NCBI GenBank assembly: GCA_002315015.1 | Contig: DCEX01000009.1 | Coordinates: 1-29,759, forward strand | DNA length: 29,759 nucleotides | Source: Faecalibacterium sp. UBA1819 | Lineage (GTDB): Bacteria; Bacillota; Clostridia; Oscillospirales; Ruminococcaceae | Reading direction: 5' to 3' | Part shown: one piece after another, positions 6,371-13,652 of the stretch | Layout: each line of letters begins with the position of its first letter | How positions within the stretch are numbered: position 1 is the stretch's first letter | The notes under the pieces: generated by a model | Database searches by the model: none | Told to the model about the DNA's origin: nothing | Seen by the model: the letters and a program-made list of their open reading frames with translations, nothing else | Position numbers and translations under genes: made by a program

Positions 6371-6399
6371 CACCCCTAGACAGGCAGAGGAAGGGGGTG
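6371..6399 (+). promoter_or_regulatory. Hairpin sequestering the toxin Shine-Dalgarno
   Basis: CACCCC (6371-6376) is complementary to GGGGTG (6394-6399), and the latter is the toxin ribosome binding site. This would hold the site in a stem in the nascent mRNA, as known for several type I toxin mRNAs including fst RNA I. Folding was not computed. Confidence 0.55.
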
Positions 6400-6428
6400 T
6401 GTCATTTGGATTTGTTTTCATCTTTCTT
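6398..6428 (+). repeat. Direct repeat A/B, toxin side
   Basis: TGTGTCATTTGGA (6398-6410) and TTCATCTTTCTT (6417-6428) recur at 6572-6584 and 6589-6600 in the same order, 13 and 12 bases identical. They cover the toxin ribosome binding site edge, start codon and first codons. The antisense RNA carries their complement. Confidence 0.85.
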
Positions 6429-6492
6429 ACTCTCTGTTGCGGCAAGTGTATTCGCCTATTACATTTGCAAATGGCTGGATAGAGAGAAATGA
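6406..6492 (+). CDS. Small hydrophobic toxin-like peptide (type I toxin-antitoxin)
   Basis: A 28-residue peptide starting at TTG 6406 with GGGGGTG six bases upstream. One transmembrane helix covers about residues 3-20 (LFSSFLLSVAASVFAYYI), followed by a short charged tail, CKWLDREK. Size, hydrophobic core and the WLD-plus-charges end resemble Fst/Ldr-type and clostridial type I toxins, which insert into the membrane. An in-frame GTG at 6397 is an alternative start, but it overlaps the ribosome binding site. The case rests mainly on architecture: own promoter, sequestered ribosome binding site, convergent antisense promoter, direct repeats and a shared terminator. Toxicity is inferred, not shown. 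Confidence 0.7.
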   Translation: MDLFSSFLLSVAASVFAYYICKWLDREK

Positions 6493-6538
6493 TTGGCAGC
6501 CAGCCTTGGGCTTAAGCCACCCACGCAAAACGGAATAG

Positions 6539-6573
6539 AAGAACCCCGGAGGTTGCAGCTCCGGGGTTCTTTG
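6539..6573. terminator. Shared bidirectional terminator of the toxin and antitoxin RNAs
   Basis: AAGAACCCCGGAG (6539-6551) pairs perfectly with CTCCGGGGTTCTT (6559-6571) around a 7-base loop. T-rich bases follow on the plus strand; the minus-strand tail TTCTATTCCG is weaker. The two convergent transcripts both end here. Confidence 0.8.
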
Positions 6574-6600
6574 TGTCATTTGGACACGTTCATCTTTCTT
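6572..6600 (+). repeat. Direct repeat A/B, antitoxin side
   Basis: This is the second copy of the 13-base and 12-base repeat pair found at 6398-6428, with a 4-base instead of 6-base interval. It lies between the shared terminator and the antisense promoter, so its complement is the 5' part of the antisense RNA. Confidence 0.85.
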
Positions 6601-6610
6601 GCCTATTGGC

Positions 6611-6639
6611 ATTATATCATATTCCCACTGCGTTTGCAA
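6611..6639 (-). promoter_or_regulatory. Antisense (antitoxin) promoter
   Basis: On the minus strand TTGCAA (6639-6634), a 17-base spacer ending TGA, then TATAAT (6616-6611): an extended, near-consensus -10. It is stronger than the toxin promoter, as expected when a labile antitoxin RNA must be in excess. Confidence 0.75.
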
Positions 6640-6828
6640 TCATGCACTGCAACAGAAAAAAGTTTGCTTAGAAAGAGCTTAACGCCGAATTTCTCTCAAA
6701 CTCGTCTTTTGTTGTTTGTCTATTTGTCGGGGAGAAGTGCTGCCCTGCAATTCGGTGCAAAACAAAACGAGCCCGCTTGAGCCTTCATCACACAAAATCA
6801 AATGCTTTGTACAGCGATAACGAGAAGG
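6640..6828. other. Unassigned intergenic stretch
   Basis: The 336 bases from the toxin stop codon to the LytTR gene contain the antitoxin RNA in the first part. From 6640 to 6828 I see no gene, hairpin or promoter I can support; the open frame that crosses it lacks a ribosome binding site and runs through the antitoxin promoter. Confidence 0.5.
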
Positions 6829-7557
6829 TTACAACGCAGACCATTTAGCAGACCCTTTCCATTCGAGATACTTTGTTTTGATGGCGCGGTAATTGTGAAG
6901 GCTCAACGGCAGGGATTCTCCCGTTGTAAGAACAGCGCCCTTGGTTTGCAATAATTTTACGAACTGCGTATTGACCAGATAGCTTTTGTGAATGCGCAAA
7001 AAGCCGTGGGCAGACAGCTGTTGTTCCAGCGCTTGAAGCGTGCTGCGGCATCGCAAAGCCGGCGTTTGCGGGTTATCAAAACAAAACAGCAAAACACGCC
7101 CCTCTGTTTTTACATACACGAGCTCGTCAAGCCGGACGGGAAAGCTTTCTCCGCCGCAGACAAGATGAATCACCCGGTTTTTTCGCTCACACTCCGCCAG
7201 AGCCTGTGCGAAGTATCGGGGAAGCTTCTCCGATAATTGCAGCTTGGGCAAAAAGCGAAAGGCGTCTACCTCGTATCCTTCGGCGGCATATTCGCCGTAG
7301 TTTGTCACAAAAATCAAAATGAAATTTCGGCGGATTGCGCGCAGACGCTTGGCAAATTCCATGCCGTTCACGCCGCCGATATCGACATCTAAAAAAATAA
7401 TGTCGGCTTTTTCCACCATCGGCTTGGAAATAGATTGCGGTTCATTGACGCACTCAATCACCATTGACCGTTTTTCGTACTCCGGCAATGTTTCAAGGCT
7501 TTGTTTTAAAAGATTGGTAAACGACGGTTCATCGTCGCAAATTAAAATATGAAGCAT
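6829..7557 (-). CDS. LytTR-family response regulator (AgrA/LytR-like), orphan
   Basis: A 242-residue two-domain response regulator. The receiver domain (about 1-125) begins LHILICDDEP, with the acidic pair at residues 8-9 and the likely phospho-acceptor Asp57 in IIFLDVDIGG. The LytTR DNA-binding domain (about 140-236) includes ELVYVKTEGRVLLF and FLRIHKSYLVN. Proteins of this class bind direct repeats upstream of targets once phosphorylated by a membrane histidine kinase; no kinase gene is next to it. Start at ATG 7557, preceded by AGGTGGAG; a longer frame adds 20 atypical residues. It is divergent from the exported protein gene at 7874, a plausible target. Confidence 0.9.
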   Translation of the reverse strand: MLHILICDDEPSFTNLLKQSLETLPEYEKRSMVIECVNEPQSISKPMVEKADIIFLDVDIGGVNGMEFAKRLRAIRRNFILIFVTNYGEYAAEGYEVDAFRFLPKLQLSEKLPRYFAQALAECERKNRVIHLVCGGESFPVRLDELVYVKTEGRVLLFCFDNPQTPALRCRSTLQALEQQLSAHGFLRIHKSYLVNTQFVKLLQTKGAVLTTGESLPLSLHNYRAIKTKYLEWKGSAKWSAL

Positions 7558-7873
7558 CACTCCACCTGCCTTGCCGTGATCTGTTTGTCCTGTCCGGTTC
7601 CGCCCTGCTGGAGACACGGGCGGAAAGCTCTATATGGATTGATGATATACAAAGATGGCCGGAAGGTCAAGCGACAAATTCTGAAAAGAGATGGAAAACA
7701 CTGCCGTTTTTTGCAATAATACACCTTTTTTTGCAGTTGCGTCCATTTAATAGACGGCAAAAGAAAAATATGATACACTGCTTTTTTGAAAACGAATCAA
7801 GGGCTTGCAAGCCTGTCGCTGCGCGATTGCACGCGCAGAAGGGCCGATGATCATGGGATGGGGGAAAGAGAAG
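7558..7873. other. Divergent control region between the LytTR regulator and the membrane-anchored protein
   Basis: These 316 bases hold no gene I can support. I searched for the paired LytTR direct repeats: GTT-containing matches near 7711 and 7735 exist, but their spacing and flanks do not fit. A TATGAT at about 7769 with a poor -35 17 bases upstream could be a rightward promoter. No terminator is seen. Confidence 0.4.
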
Positions 7874-9250
7874 ATGAAAACCTTGCTTTGCAAAAAAACG
7901 GTATGTGTGCTTGCTGTTTTTGTGGTGTTAGCCGTGTTAGCGGTCGGCGCTTTTTTATGGTCCGCCTCTGCACCGGCGCAAAGCGGTGAAGCAGTCCCAG
8001 CCCAGCAGCCAGTCAATCAGAACAATATTTTGACAAATGATGAGATTCAGCTCATCACAAGCAACGAGCCGTACAGCTTAAAAGGTGCGGGAACAACGGA
8101 AGGGTATTATTACATGGAAACCAATTCGGACACCATGATGAGCGCGAATATCCGGTATATTGATTACGCAACATGCCAAGATATTTCCCTTTCGTCAAAT
8201 CTTGTGGAAGAACAAAACAGCGAAGCCAATGAAAGCTTTCTTTCCTCTACGATTGGTGGAAGTGTGATTATGACAAGCGGCGACCAAGTTTATGTGGTGT
8301 GCTTTGGGGTGCCTGAGTTATACGACGAATACAAAGAGGATAGCCGCCCGCGCATTGTTCGCATGGACAAAAACGGAGCCAACCGCGAGATTTTTTATCG
8401 TGGGGCGGATGGGGAACGGCTGCTGTCGGTGTGGGCAGCAGACGGCACATATCTTTACGGCGTTGCAGAATGTACCAAAGATACCGGCGGACAGGCTAGC
8501 ACCACGTCAAAAGTGGTACGGATTTCAAAACAAGAAAAAACGATAGAGTACCTCGGAGAACTGCCGGAAAATACAAATTTGATTGCGGCGTTTGGCAGAA
8601 ATCTTGTGTTTCATCAAATTACAGTTCAAGATAGTGCAGACGGTTCAGCCGATGCATGGGAAAATAAAATTTTGTGCTATTCTGTGGACGAAAAATCTTA
8701 CTGTGTGATCAAGGAATGGCAGCAAAAAGAAAATTTAAATGCCTATGTTTATGAGGATACACTGGTCACTGTGAATACAGACGAATGCTGGCTTGCTGTG
8801 CAGGACATTGCCGCAGGGCAAGAGAAGATTCGTGTGGATTTATCAAGCCAAATGGCGCTGCCGAACGACTCGGACGACCCCGCACCGATCAAAACGTATC
8901 CGCTGTGGTTTGACAGCTGCATCGACGGCCGGTTTGTATTTGCCGATGTTGCCTCCGAAGAAGGCTTTTTTTATGCCGTGGACTTAAAAAGCGGAGAGTG
9001 CCGCCGCATTGCGCTTTCTTATTATGACGAAGAAAAAGGCAGCAATTATCCGATGGAAATTGTGGCAAAAAGCGACACCGCCTACCTCGTTGTAACAGGA
9101 AAGAAATCAAGCCCTGTTGCTGCGCAGGGCAAGGATGGAACCATTGCGGAAAGCGCTCGTTTGCAAACACAATACGGCATCATCACAAAAGAAAATTATT
9201 GGAACGGGAAAGCAGAATTTCGAACGGTAGAGCGCAGTGATGTGTTTTAA
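7874..9250 (+). CDS. Membrane-anchored extracytoplasmic protein, probable beta-propeller-like
   Basis: A 458-residue protein, homologous to the lipoprotein at 2683-4026. Residues 8-28 are a hydrophobic anchor (VCVLAVFVVLAVLAV) with no lipobox Cys, so this copy is tethered by a transmembrane segment. The exterior part has repeated strand-turn units with YYYMETN, DYATCQDISLSS and DKNGANRE, the last resembling propeller-blade turns of cell-surface sensor proteins. I start at ATG 7874, which puts a short basic leader before the anchor and a purine-rich GGGGGAAAG upstream; in-frame starts at 7847 and 7805 are possible. Function unknown. It is divergent from the LytTR regulator and ends at a strong terminator. 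Confidence 0.75.
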   Translation: MKTLLCKKTVCVLAVFVVLAVLAVGAFLWSASAPAQSGEAVPAQQPVNQNNILTNDEIQLITSNEPYSLKGAGTTEGYYYMETNSDTMMSANIRYIDYATCQDISLSSNLVEEQNSEANESFLSSTIGGSVIMTSGDQVYVVCFGVPELYDEYKEDSRPRIVRMDKNGANREIFYRGADGERLLSVWAADGTYLYGVAECTKDTGGQASTTSKVVRISKQEKTIEYLGELPENTNLIAAFGRNLVFHQITVQDSADGSADAWENKILCYSVDEKSYCVIKEWQQKENLNAYVYEDTLVTVNTDECWLAVQDIAAGQEKIRVDLSSQMALPNDSDDPAPIKTYPLWFDSCIDGRFVFADVASEEGFFYAVDLKSGECRRIALSYYDEEKGSNYPMEIVAKSDTAYLVVTGKKSSPVAAQGKDGTIAESARLQTQYGIITKENYWNGKAEFRTVERSDVF

Positions 9251-9271
9251 AAAACGGCTTTTTCAAACGAA

Positions 9272-9306
9272 CAAAAAGGCACGGAGCGTTTGCTCCGTGC
9301 CTTTTG
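9272..9306. terminator. Terminator between convergent genes
   Basis: AAAAGGCACGGAGC (9274-9287) and GCTCCGTGCCTTTT (9292-9305) pair perfectly around a 4-base loop, with A and T tracts on the two sides. It serves the exported protein gene and probably also the leftward FNR gene ending at 9338. Confidence 0.85.
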
Positions 9307-9337
9307 TGTGTCGAAAATAACGGTGTAAAAAGTGGGC

Positions 9338-10501
9338 TTATTCCTCTGCCGGAACGTCAATTTCCATATCAGAGAGAGGATAGGTGACGCAGGGGTGGAC
9401 AAAGCCAAACTTGCGGTCGGCTTCGCGTCGTCCGTCTCGGCCTTCGGCAATGAGGAATTCGCCCGCAATCCACTTGCTGTGACAGTAGCCGCAGCCGCCG
9501 GCCCGGCATTTGTTCGGGGCGGGAACGCCTGCGCGCTCCATTGCGGTGAGCAGTGTTTCATGTTCGGCGGCATCCATCGTGAACACTTCGTCACGAATGT
9601 GAACGGTCAAGCGGAACGTGCGCGGCGCGTCAATTTTCAAATTGGGGCAGCAGGCAGCATCACGATGCACTGCCTTGACCGGCAGCTGGTAAGAAGCCAG
9701 CTGGCTGTCGATAAAATCATACATGGCTTTCGGCCCGCACAAAAAGAAGGTGCATTCCTTGATATCTACAAATTGCCCCATCAGATCAGCAGTGATAAAG
9801 CCGTGTGCAAAGCCCGATTTTTCCTCGTCGCTGAGTACATACACGACGCGCAGCCCTGTTTTTTGGCACAGCTCATCCAGCTCGGCCTGATAAGCAAGGT
9901 GGGCTTCGTCGCGTGCGCCGTAGAACAAAATCATCTCATACGGTTCATCTTTATCGGCCATGCTTCGCGCCATGGAAATAAACGGCGTAATGCCTGCACC
10001 GCCGGCAATGCACACAATCTGCTTTTTGTCGCGCAGGGTTTCATAGTGAAATTCTCCCGTCGGCTCGCTCATGCGGAAGCGATCGCCGGGTTTGGCTTCG
10101 CGGTTCAGCCAGCCGGAGAAAAAGCCTGCGTCTGCAACGCCCAGCACCAGCTCATTCGCCAGCGCTTGGCGTGGGCTGGATACAATAGAGTACGGGCGGC
10201 TGACAACGCTTTCGCCTACACGCCCTTGCAGGGAAACGTACTGACCCGCGCGGAAAAACGGAAATGCATCGGCGTCCAAACGCTTGAAGGTCAGCTCTAC
10301 CATACCCGCGGCAACTTGGCGCACGGCGGTCAGCTCCACGTCCATCATGCCGGGGTGCAGCCGTTTGGCCAGCTCGTTGGTGCGGTACTCTCGGGGCAGC
10401 GGTGTATTGGCGCCGGAGGCCAATGCTTCGCGGCGGTTGGGAACCAGCTTTTTAAAGCGCAGCATATCCATAAAGCCGAACATTTGTTTTTTGAATTTCA
10501 T
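9338..10501 (-). CDS. FNR-type flavin reductase fused to a [2Fe-2S] ferredoxin domain
   Basis: A 387-residue redox protein. After a basic, possibly amphipathic N-terminal extension (1-50) comes an FAD-binding barrel with RPYSIVSSP at 102-110 and an NAD(P)-binding domain with GGAGITPFISM at 167-177 and FLCGP. It ends in a plant-type ferredoxin domain with Cys332, Cys337, Cys340 and Cys371 (CX4CX2C...C). Such proteins carry electrons from NAD(P)H through FAD and the cluster to a partner. The partner is probably the CrtI-like enzyme encoded just upstream: its stop codon is one base from this ATG, and this gene's AAAGGAGGTG lies inside it. Cytosolic or membrane-associated. Confidence 0.9.
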   Translation of the reverse strand: MKFKKQMFGFMDMLRFKKLVPNRREALASGANTPLPREYRTNELAKRLHPGMMDVELTAVRQVAAGMVELTFKRLDADAFPFFRAGQYVSLQGRVGESVVSRPYSIVSSPRQALANELVLGVADAGFFSGWLNREAKPGDRFRMSEPTGEFHYETLRDKKQIVCIAGGAGITPFISMARSMADKDEPYEMILFYGARDEAHLAYQAELDELCQKTGLRVVYVLSDEEKSGFAHGFITADLMGQFVDIKECTFFLCGPKAMYDFIDSQLASYQLPVKAVHRDAACCPNLKIDAPRTFRLTVHIRDEVFTMDAAEHETLLTAMERAGVPAPNKCRAGGCGYCHSKWIAGEFLIAEGRDGRREADRKFGFVHPCVTYPLSDMEIDVPAEE

Positions 10502-10502
10502 A

Positions 10503-12053
10503 TTACCGCACCTCCTTTTTTAAATCGCCCACGGTTTGACGGCCGGACAAATCGCCCGATACATACGCGCTGGAGAAGCCGCTGGAGCGCATGGCCCAGC
10601 CGCCTGCAAAGCGCAGGTTGGGGAACAGCTGCGCGTCCTCTTTCATCATCATCATGCGGGGCATCAAGCTGTCCCACTCGGCGGTTTCATAGCCGTAAAT
10701 AACGCCTTGCGGGTGGCCGCAGTAGCGTGCATAAGTGGTGGGCGAGGCCACGGCAATTTCCTCGATGGCATCGCGGATTTTACAGCCTGTTTCGCGCTCA
10801 AACACGCGAATCATATCATCTGCCACGCGGTCTTTTGCGTGGAAATAATCGGTTTCGGAAACGTTGCCCCAATCGTCCGACATGAACATGGTGGTAAAGT
10901 ACATCATGCAGGTGCCCTTTGGAGAGCATTCGGGATAAGCGTTATTCAAGCAGACGGTCGCCTGAACGTGGTTAGTGTTCACTTTGCGCATCAGGTCGTA
11001 TTGCTTGACGGTGTCAGCCGTATCATAGATAAAGTAGTTGTGGCTTTGAATGCCCAATTCTTCGGCGGATTTGTTCAGGCCAAGGAACAGGCTGAATCCA
11101 CGCCCGGCGAATGTGCGGGCGTTGGTAGCGCGCACCATCGGCTCGGTGACGGCATTTTTGTCCATCAGTTTGCCGAACACGACATGCGGCGAACAGTTGG
11201 CAATGACGTGGTGCGTGGGAATCACGGTGCCGTCGGCCAGTTCAACGCCGGTAATTTTGCCGGGGCCATCCGCGTGGATCTTTGTGACAGGTGAATTGTA
11301 CCAGATGTCGCCGCCCAGCTCACGAATGCGCGTATCGAGCGCCAAGCTGATTTCATGCGAACGCATTTTCGGCATCCAAGCGTCGCGCGTGATGTAGCGA
11401 ATGACCATGGAGCCGTAGTGCAAAAAGCTCATGCGGTCGCAGTCTACGCCCAGATAACACCAGTAAGCGTTTAAAATATCGCGGGCGGCGGGCGGCATTT
11501 TCAGAGCCTCCAGCACTTCGTTTACCGAGTAACTGCCTGCCTTGATAAAGTTCGGGAAGTTTTTCTTCAGATACTCGGAATCAGTGTTGCCGTTGACGGA
11601 GCTCGAGTAGGTTTGTGCGTCGCGCACTTCGTTGCAAAGCGCAAAAAAGTCGGTCATCGACCGGCGAGAACCGGGCACATATTCCTCCATTTTGTCAATA
11701 AAGGCATCAATGCCGAACGGCATTCGACAGTCATATTTTTTATCGGTGGTAATCAGGTGATAGGCTTCTGGAATGCGAACCCAATCAATTTTATCCTCTA
11801 CGCCAAGGCTGCGGAACAGCGTGCGGATATCGCCCGGCTCCTCGGGAGAGCCAAAGTCGTTCAGCTCATGCAGACTGGCCTCAAACTCAAAGCGGCCCCG
11901 CTTAAAGCTGGTGGCAAAGCCGCCGGGAAGATTGTGCTTTTCCAGCAAAAGGCAGGAGAATCCCCCCTGCAAAATACGGATGGCAGCGGTTAAGCCGCCG
12001 TTGCCGGCGCCGATGACGACAGCGTCATAGGCTTTTGTTTTGCGTTTTTCCAT
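10503..12053 (-). CDS. CrtI/RetSat-like FAD-dependent oxidoreductase
   Basis: A 516-residue flavoprotein of the phytoene desaturase / all-trans-retinol saturase superfamily. The N-terminal dinucleotide motif is VVIGAGNGGLTAA (residues 12-24), followed by the family signature around LPGGFATSFKRGRFEF. The C-terminal FAD segment is GGWAMRSSGFSSAYVSGDLSG. These enzymes saturate or desaturate C-C double bonds in polyenes and other hydrophobic substrates. No phytoene synthase or other carotenoid gene is nearby, so the substrate is open; a reductase acting on a dietary, steroid or polyene compound is conceivable (inference). The gene overlaps the TetR gene by 29 bases and has a strong AAGGAGGT site. 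Confidence 0.85.
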   Translation of the reverse strand: MEKRKTKAYDAVVIGAGNGGLTAAIRILQGGFSCLLLEKHNLPGGFATSFKRGRFEFEASLHELNDFGSPEEPGDIRTLFRSLGVEDKIDWVRIPEAYHLITTDKKYDCRMPFGIDAFIDKMEEYVPGSRRSMTDFFALCNEVRDAQTYSSSVNGNTDSEYLKKNFPNFIKAGSYSVNEVLEALKMPPAARDILNAYWCYLGVDCDRMSFLHYGSMVIRYITRDAWMPKMRSHEISLALDTRIRELGGDIWYNSPVTKIHADGPGKITGVELADGTVIPTHHVIANCSPHVVFGKLMDKNAVTEPMVRATNARTFAGRGFSLFLGLNKSAEELGIQSHNYFIYDTADTVKQYDLMRKVNTNHVQATVCLNNAYPECSPKGTCMMYFTTMFMSDDWGNVSETDYFHAKDRVADDMIRVFERETGCKIRDAIEEIAVASPTTYARYCGHPQGVIYGYETAEWDSLMPRMMMMKEDAQLFPNLRFAGGWAMRSSGFSSAYVSGDLSGRQTVGDLKKEVR

Positions 12054-12660
12054 AAGTACCTCCTTCGTGTGACAGCATGGGATATCGGGAGCGCTCCAGC
12101 CAATAAATAAGCGCTGCCTTATTATCGGCGTGTTTGTAGTGCTCCAGCAAAAGACAGAAAAATTCGGCCAGCTCGCGGTCGATTTCTTCCGGGCTCATCG
12201 TGCGGTAGCCGGTGGCAATCATCGTGCCGAGGCCATAACAATAATATTGCATTCTGTGGTGAAGCTCAGCGGCTTCCTCCGGGCTGATGTCCAGCGTTTC
12301 CTGTAATAGGTTTAAGGTGGGGGTTAAATTTGGGTCCTCCACTAAGGTTTGGGTCGCTGGACGCTTGCGCAGATAAAGAAAGCAAAACAGCTCTCTTTCC
12401 TGTCCGGCAAACCGGAGAAACAGCCTGCCAAAATCGCGATAGGTGCAGCAGGGAAGGGTCAAATATTGGGCGCGAATCCATGCGCGAAGCGCATCGAGCA
12501 GCTGCTCCTGGCCGCCAAACTCGGAATAAAGCGGCTGCGTGGAACACCCAACCTGTGCAGCAATGCGCCGCATCGTCAGGGCCGCAGCCCCTTCTTGGCG
12601 AATCAACTGTACCGCAGCTTCCAGAATATCCTTTCGCTGAATACGCTTTTTTGTGGGCAT
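12025..12660 (-). CDS. TetR/AcrR-family regulator
   Basis: A 211-residue regulator, first gene of a three-gene operon with the CrtI-like enzyme and the FNR-ferredoxin. The N-terminal helix-turn-helix (about 10-55) reads RKDILEAAVQLIRQEG, then TMRRIAAQVGCSTQPLYSEFGG, as in TetR proteins. The C-terminal ligand-binding part has a TetR_C_33/WHG-like look but is not assigned. The ATG follows AAAGGAGC. A dyad at 12681-12694 overlapping the -10 box suggests autorepression that is relieved by a ligand related to the enzyme's substrate. Confidence 0.9.
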   Translation of the reverse strand: MPTKKRIQRKDILEAAVQLIRQEGAAALTMRRIAAQVGCSTQPLYSEFGGQEQLLDALRAWIRAQYLTLPCCTYRDFGRLFLRFAGQERELFCFLYLRKRPATQTLVEDPNLTPTLNLLQETLDISPEEAAELHHRMQYYCYGLGTMIATGYRTMSPEEIDRELAEFFCLLLEHYKHADNKAALIYWLERSRYPMLSHEGGTYGKTQNKSL

Positions 12661-12680
12661 AACGGCTCCTTTCTGATAAA

Positions 12681-12694
12681 ATAACGCTTGTTAT
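12681..12694. promoter_or_regulatory. Candidate TetR operator
   Basis: ATAACGCTTGTTAT is a 5-bp inverted repeat (ATAAC/GTTAT) around 4 bases. It overlaps the -10 box of the leftward promoter in front of the TetR gene, an ideal place for autorepression. Confidence 0.6.
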
Positions 12695-12719
12695 ATTTTT
12701 GAGTTTACACGCTTTGCAA
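12690..12719 (-). promoter_or_regulatory. Promoter of the TetR-oxidoreductase operon
   Basis: On the minus strand TTGCAA (12719-12714), an 18-base spacer and TATAAC (12695-12690), about 30 bases upstream of the TetR ATG. Confidence 0.6.
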
Positions 12720-12799
12720 GGAAAAATCAATAAGATTGTGAAAAAATATTAAAAATAACAAAAAAATAGCGTTTCGTTTGCGCAAGATTGGCAATAAAA

Positions 12800-12848
12800 A
12801 TACCTCTGTTAGCGCCGTTCCCAAAGGAAAGGCGCTAACAGAGGCTTG
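12800..12848 (-). terminator. Terminator of the TIGR00266-family gene
   Basis: CCTCTGTTAGCGCC (12803-12816) pairs perfectly with GGCGCTAACAGAGG (12831-12844). The 14-base loop holds a further TTCC/GGAA pair. On the minus strand a T-rich tail (TATTTTTATT) follows. Confidence 0.8.
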
Positions 12849-12908
12849 TTAAAGCTTAATTTTTAACCTTTGCGGGAAGAGCATTGACCCCGACTTTTCA
12901 AAAAGCCC

Positions 12909-13589
12909 TTAGCTGCTGCTCTGCGTTGGGATAAAGGGGCGAATGGCCATGGCCACGCTGGAAATGGGCATGGTTTGCAGCCAAATTTTTCCCGGCCCGG
13001 TCAGCACAGTGTTAAACAGCCCCTCGCCGCCGAATACCATATTTTTGAGGCCCTGCACCTGTTGAATATCCATCGACACAGACGGCTCAAAGCCTGCCAC
13101 GTTGCCGGTATCAACAATCATCTGCTGGCCCGCAGCAAGCTCGTACTCTACCAGCTCGCCGTCGATTTCCACAAAGGCCATGCCTTGGCCGGACAAGCGC
13201 TGCAAAATAAAACCCTCGCCGCCGAAAAAGCCTGCGCCCAGTTTTTTGCTGAAATGAATCGAGAGTTCTACGCCGAACTCAGCGCACAGAAAAGCGCTTT
13301 TCTGCACAATCATTTCATGGCCCGGCGAAATAGCCACGGGCATAATTCGTCCGGGAAAGCTGGACCCAAAGGTAATCATGCCCTCGCCGCGTGCGGTGTA
13401 AATATTTTGAAAGATGTTTTCGCCGGAAATCATGCGCGAAAACATCTTTCCAATGCCGCCGCCGCTCGTCTGCATCTCCATGTTGGGGGTCATCCAAACC
13501 ATGGAGCCGCTTTCCGTAATCATTTGCTCGCCGCTTTCTAAGTGGCACGTTACAATCGGGAACGCACCGCCTGTAATTTCATATTTCAT
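12909..13589 (-). CDS. TIGR00266/AIM24-family protein
   Basis: A 226-residue cytosolic protein of the TIGR00266 (AIM24-like) family, which folds as a tryptophan-RNA-binding-attenuator-like double barrel; its role in bacteria is unknown. Characteristic stretches are ESGSMVWMTPNMEMQTS near residue 26, a Gly-rich SGGGIGKMFSRM, and ITFGSSFPGRIMP and GLGxx-type turns before a conserved GPGKIWLQTMP. The length is normal. The ATG has AAAGGAGGCG upstream and a strong promoter at 13623-13652. It stands alone between its own promoter and terminator. Confidence 0.9.
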   Translation of the reverse strand: MKYEITGGAFPIVTCHLESGEQMITESGSMVWMTPNMEMQTSGGGIGKMFSRMISGENIFQNIYTARGEGMITFGSSFPGRIMPVAISPGHEMIVQKSAFLCAEFGVELSIHFSKKLGAGFFGGEGFILQRLSGQGMAFVEIDGELVEYELAAGQQMIVDTGNVAGFEPSVSMDIQQVQGLKNMVFGGEGLFNTVLTGPGKIWLQTMPISSVAMAIRPFIPTQSSS

Positions 13590-13622
13590 GGGAAACGCCT
13601 CCTTTGCTTTTTACCTATTCAT

Positions 13623-13652
13623 ATTATAGAGCCAAGCTGTCGTATGCGTCAA
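13623..13652 (-). promoter_or_regulatory. Promoter of the TIGR00266-family gene
   Basis: On the minus strand TTGACG (13652-13647), an 18-base spacer and TATAAT (13628-13623), about 35 bases before the start codon. Confidence 0.75.

Larger units (their letters stand above)
6536..6604 (-). ncRNA. Putative antisense antitoxin RNA (par RNA II-like)
   Basis: From the promoter at 6611-6639, a leftward RNA of about 65-70 bases would start near 6604 and end at the hairpin at 6539-6571. Its 5' part contains the complement of both direct repeats, so it can pair with the toxin mRNA over 6398-6428 and block the ribosome binding site and TTG start. Its 3' part is fully complementary to the mRNA terminator. 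Sizes match the known pAD1 par pair (about 210 and 65 bases). Ends are inferred. Confidence 0.65.

Noticed and set aside
6493..6780. 95-codon open frame after the toxin gene
   Set aside because: It begins right at the toxin stop codon, has no ribosome binding site and runs through the shared terminator, the repeats and the antisense promoter.
7700..7760. LytTR binding-repeat pair
   Set aside because: Two GTT-centred matches are 30 bases apart start to start and lack the proper flanking bases; canonical pairs are about 21-22 apart.
9332..12030. Long plus-strand frames (up to 456 codons) opposite the FNR and CrtI-like genes
   Set aside because: They mirror the GC-rich third positions of the real minus-strand genes; no family motifs or ribosome binding sites.
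10503..12053. Carotenoid biosynthesis cluster
   Set aside because: Only one CrtI-like gene is present; no phytoene synthase, cyclase or prenyltransferase is nearby, so carotenoid synthesis is unsupported.
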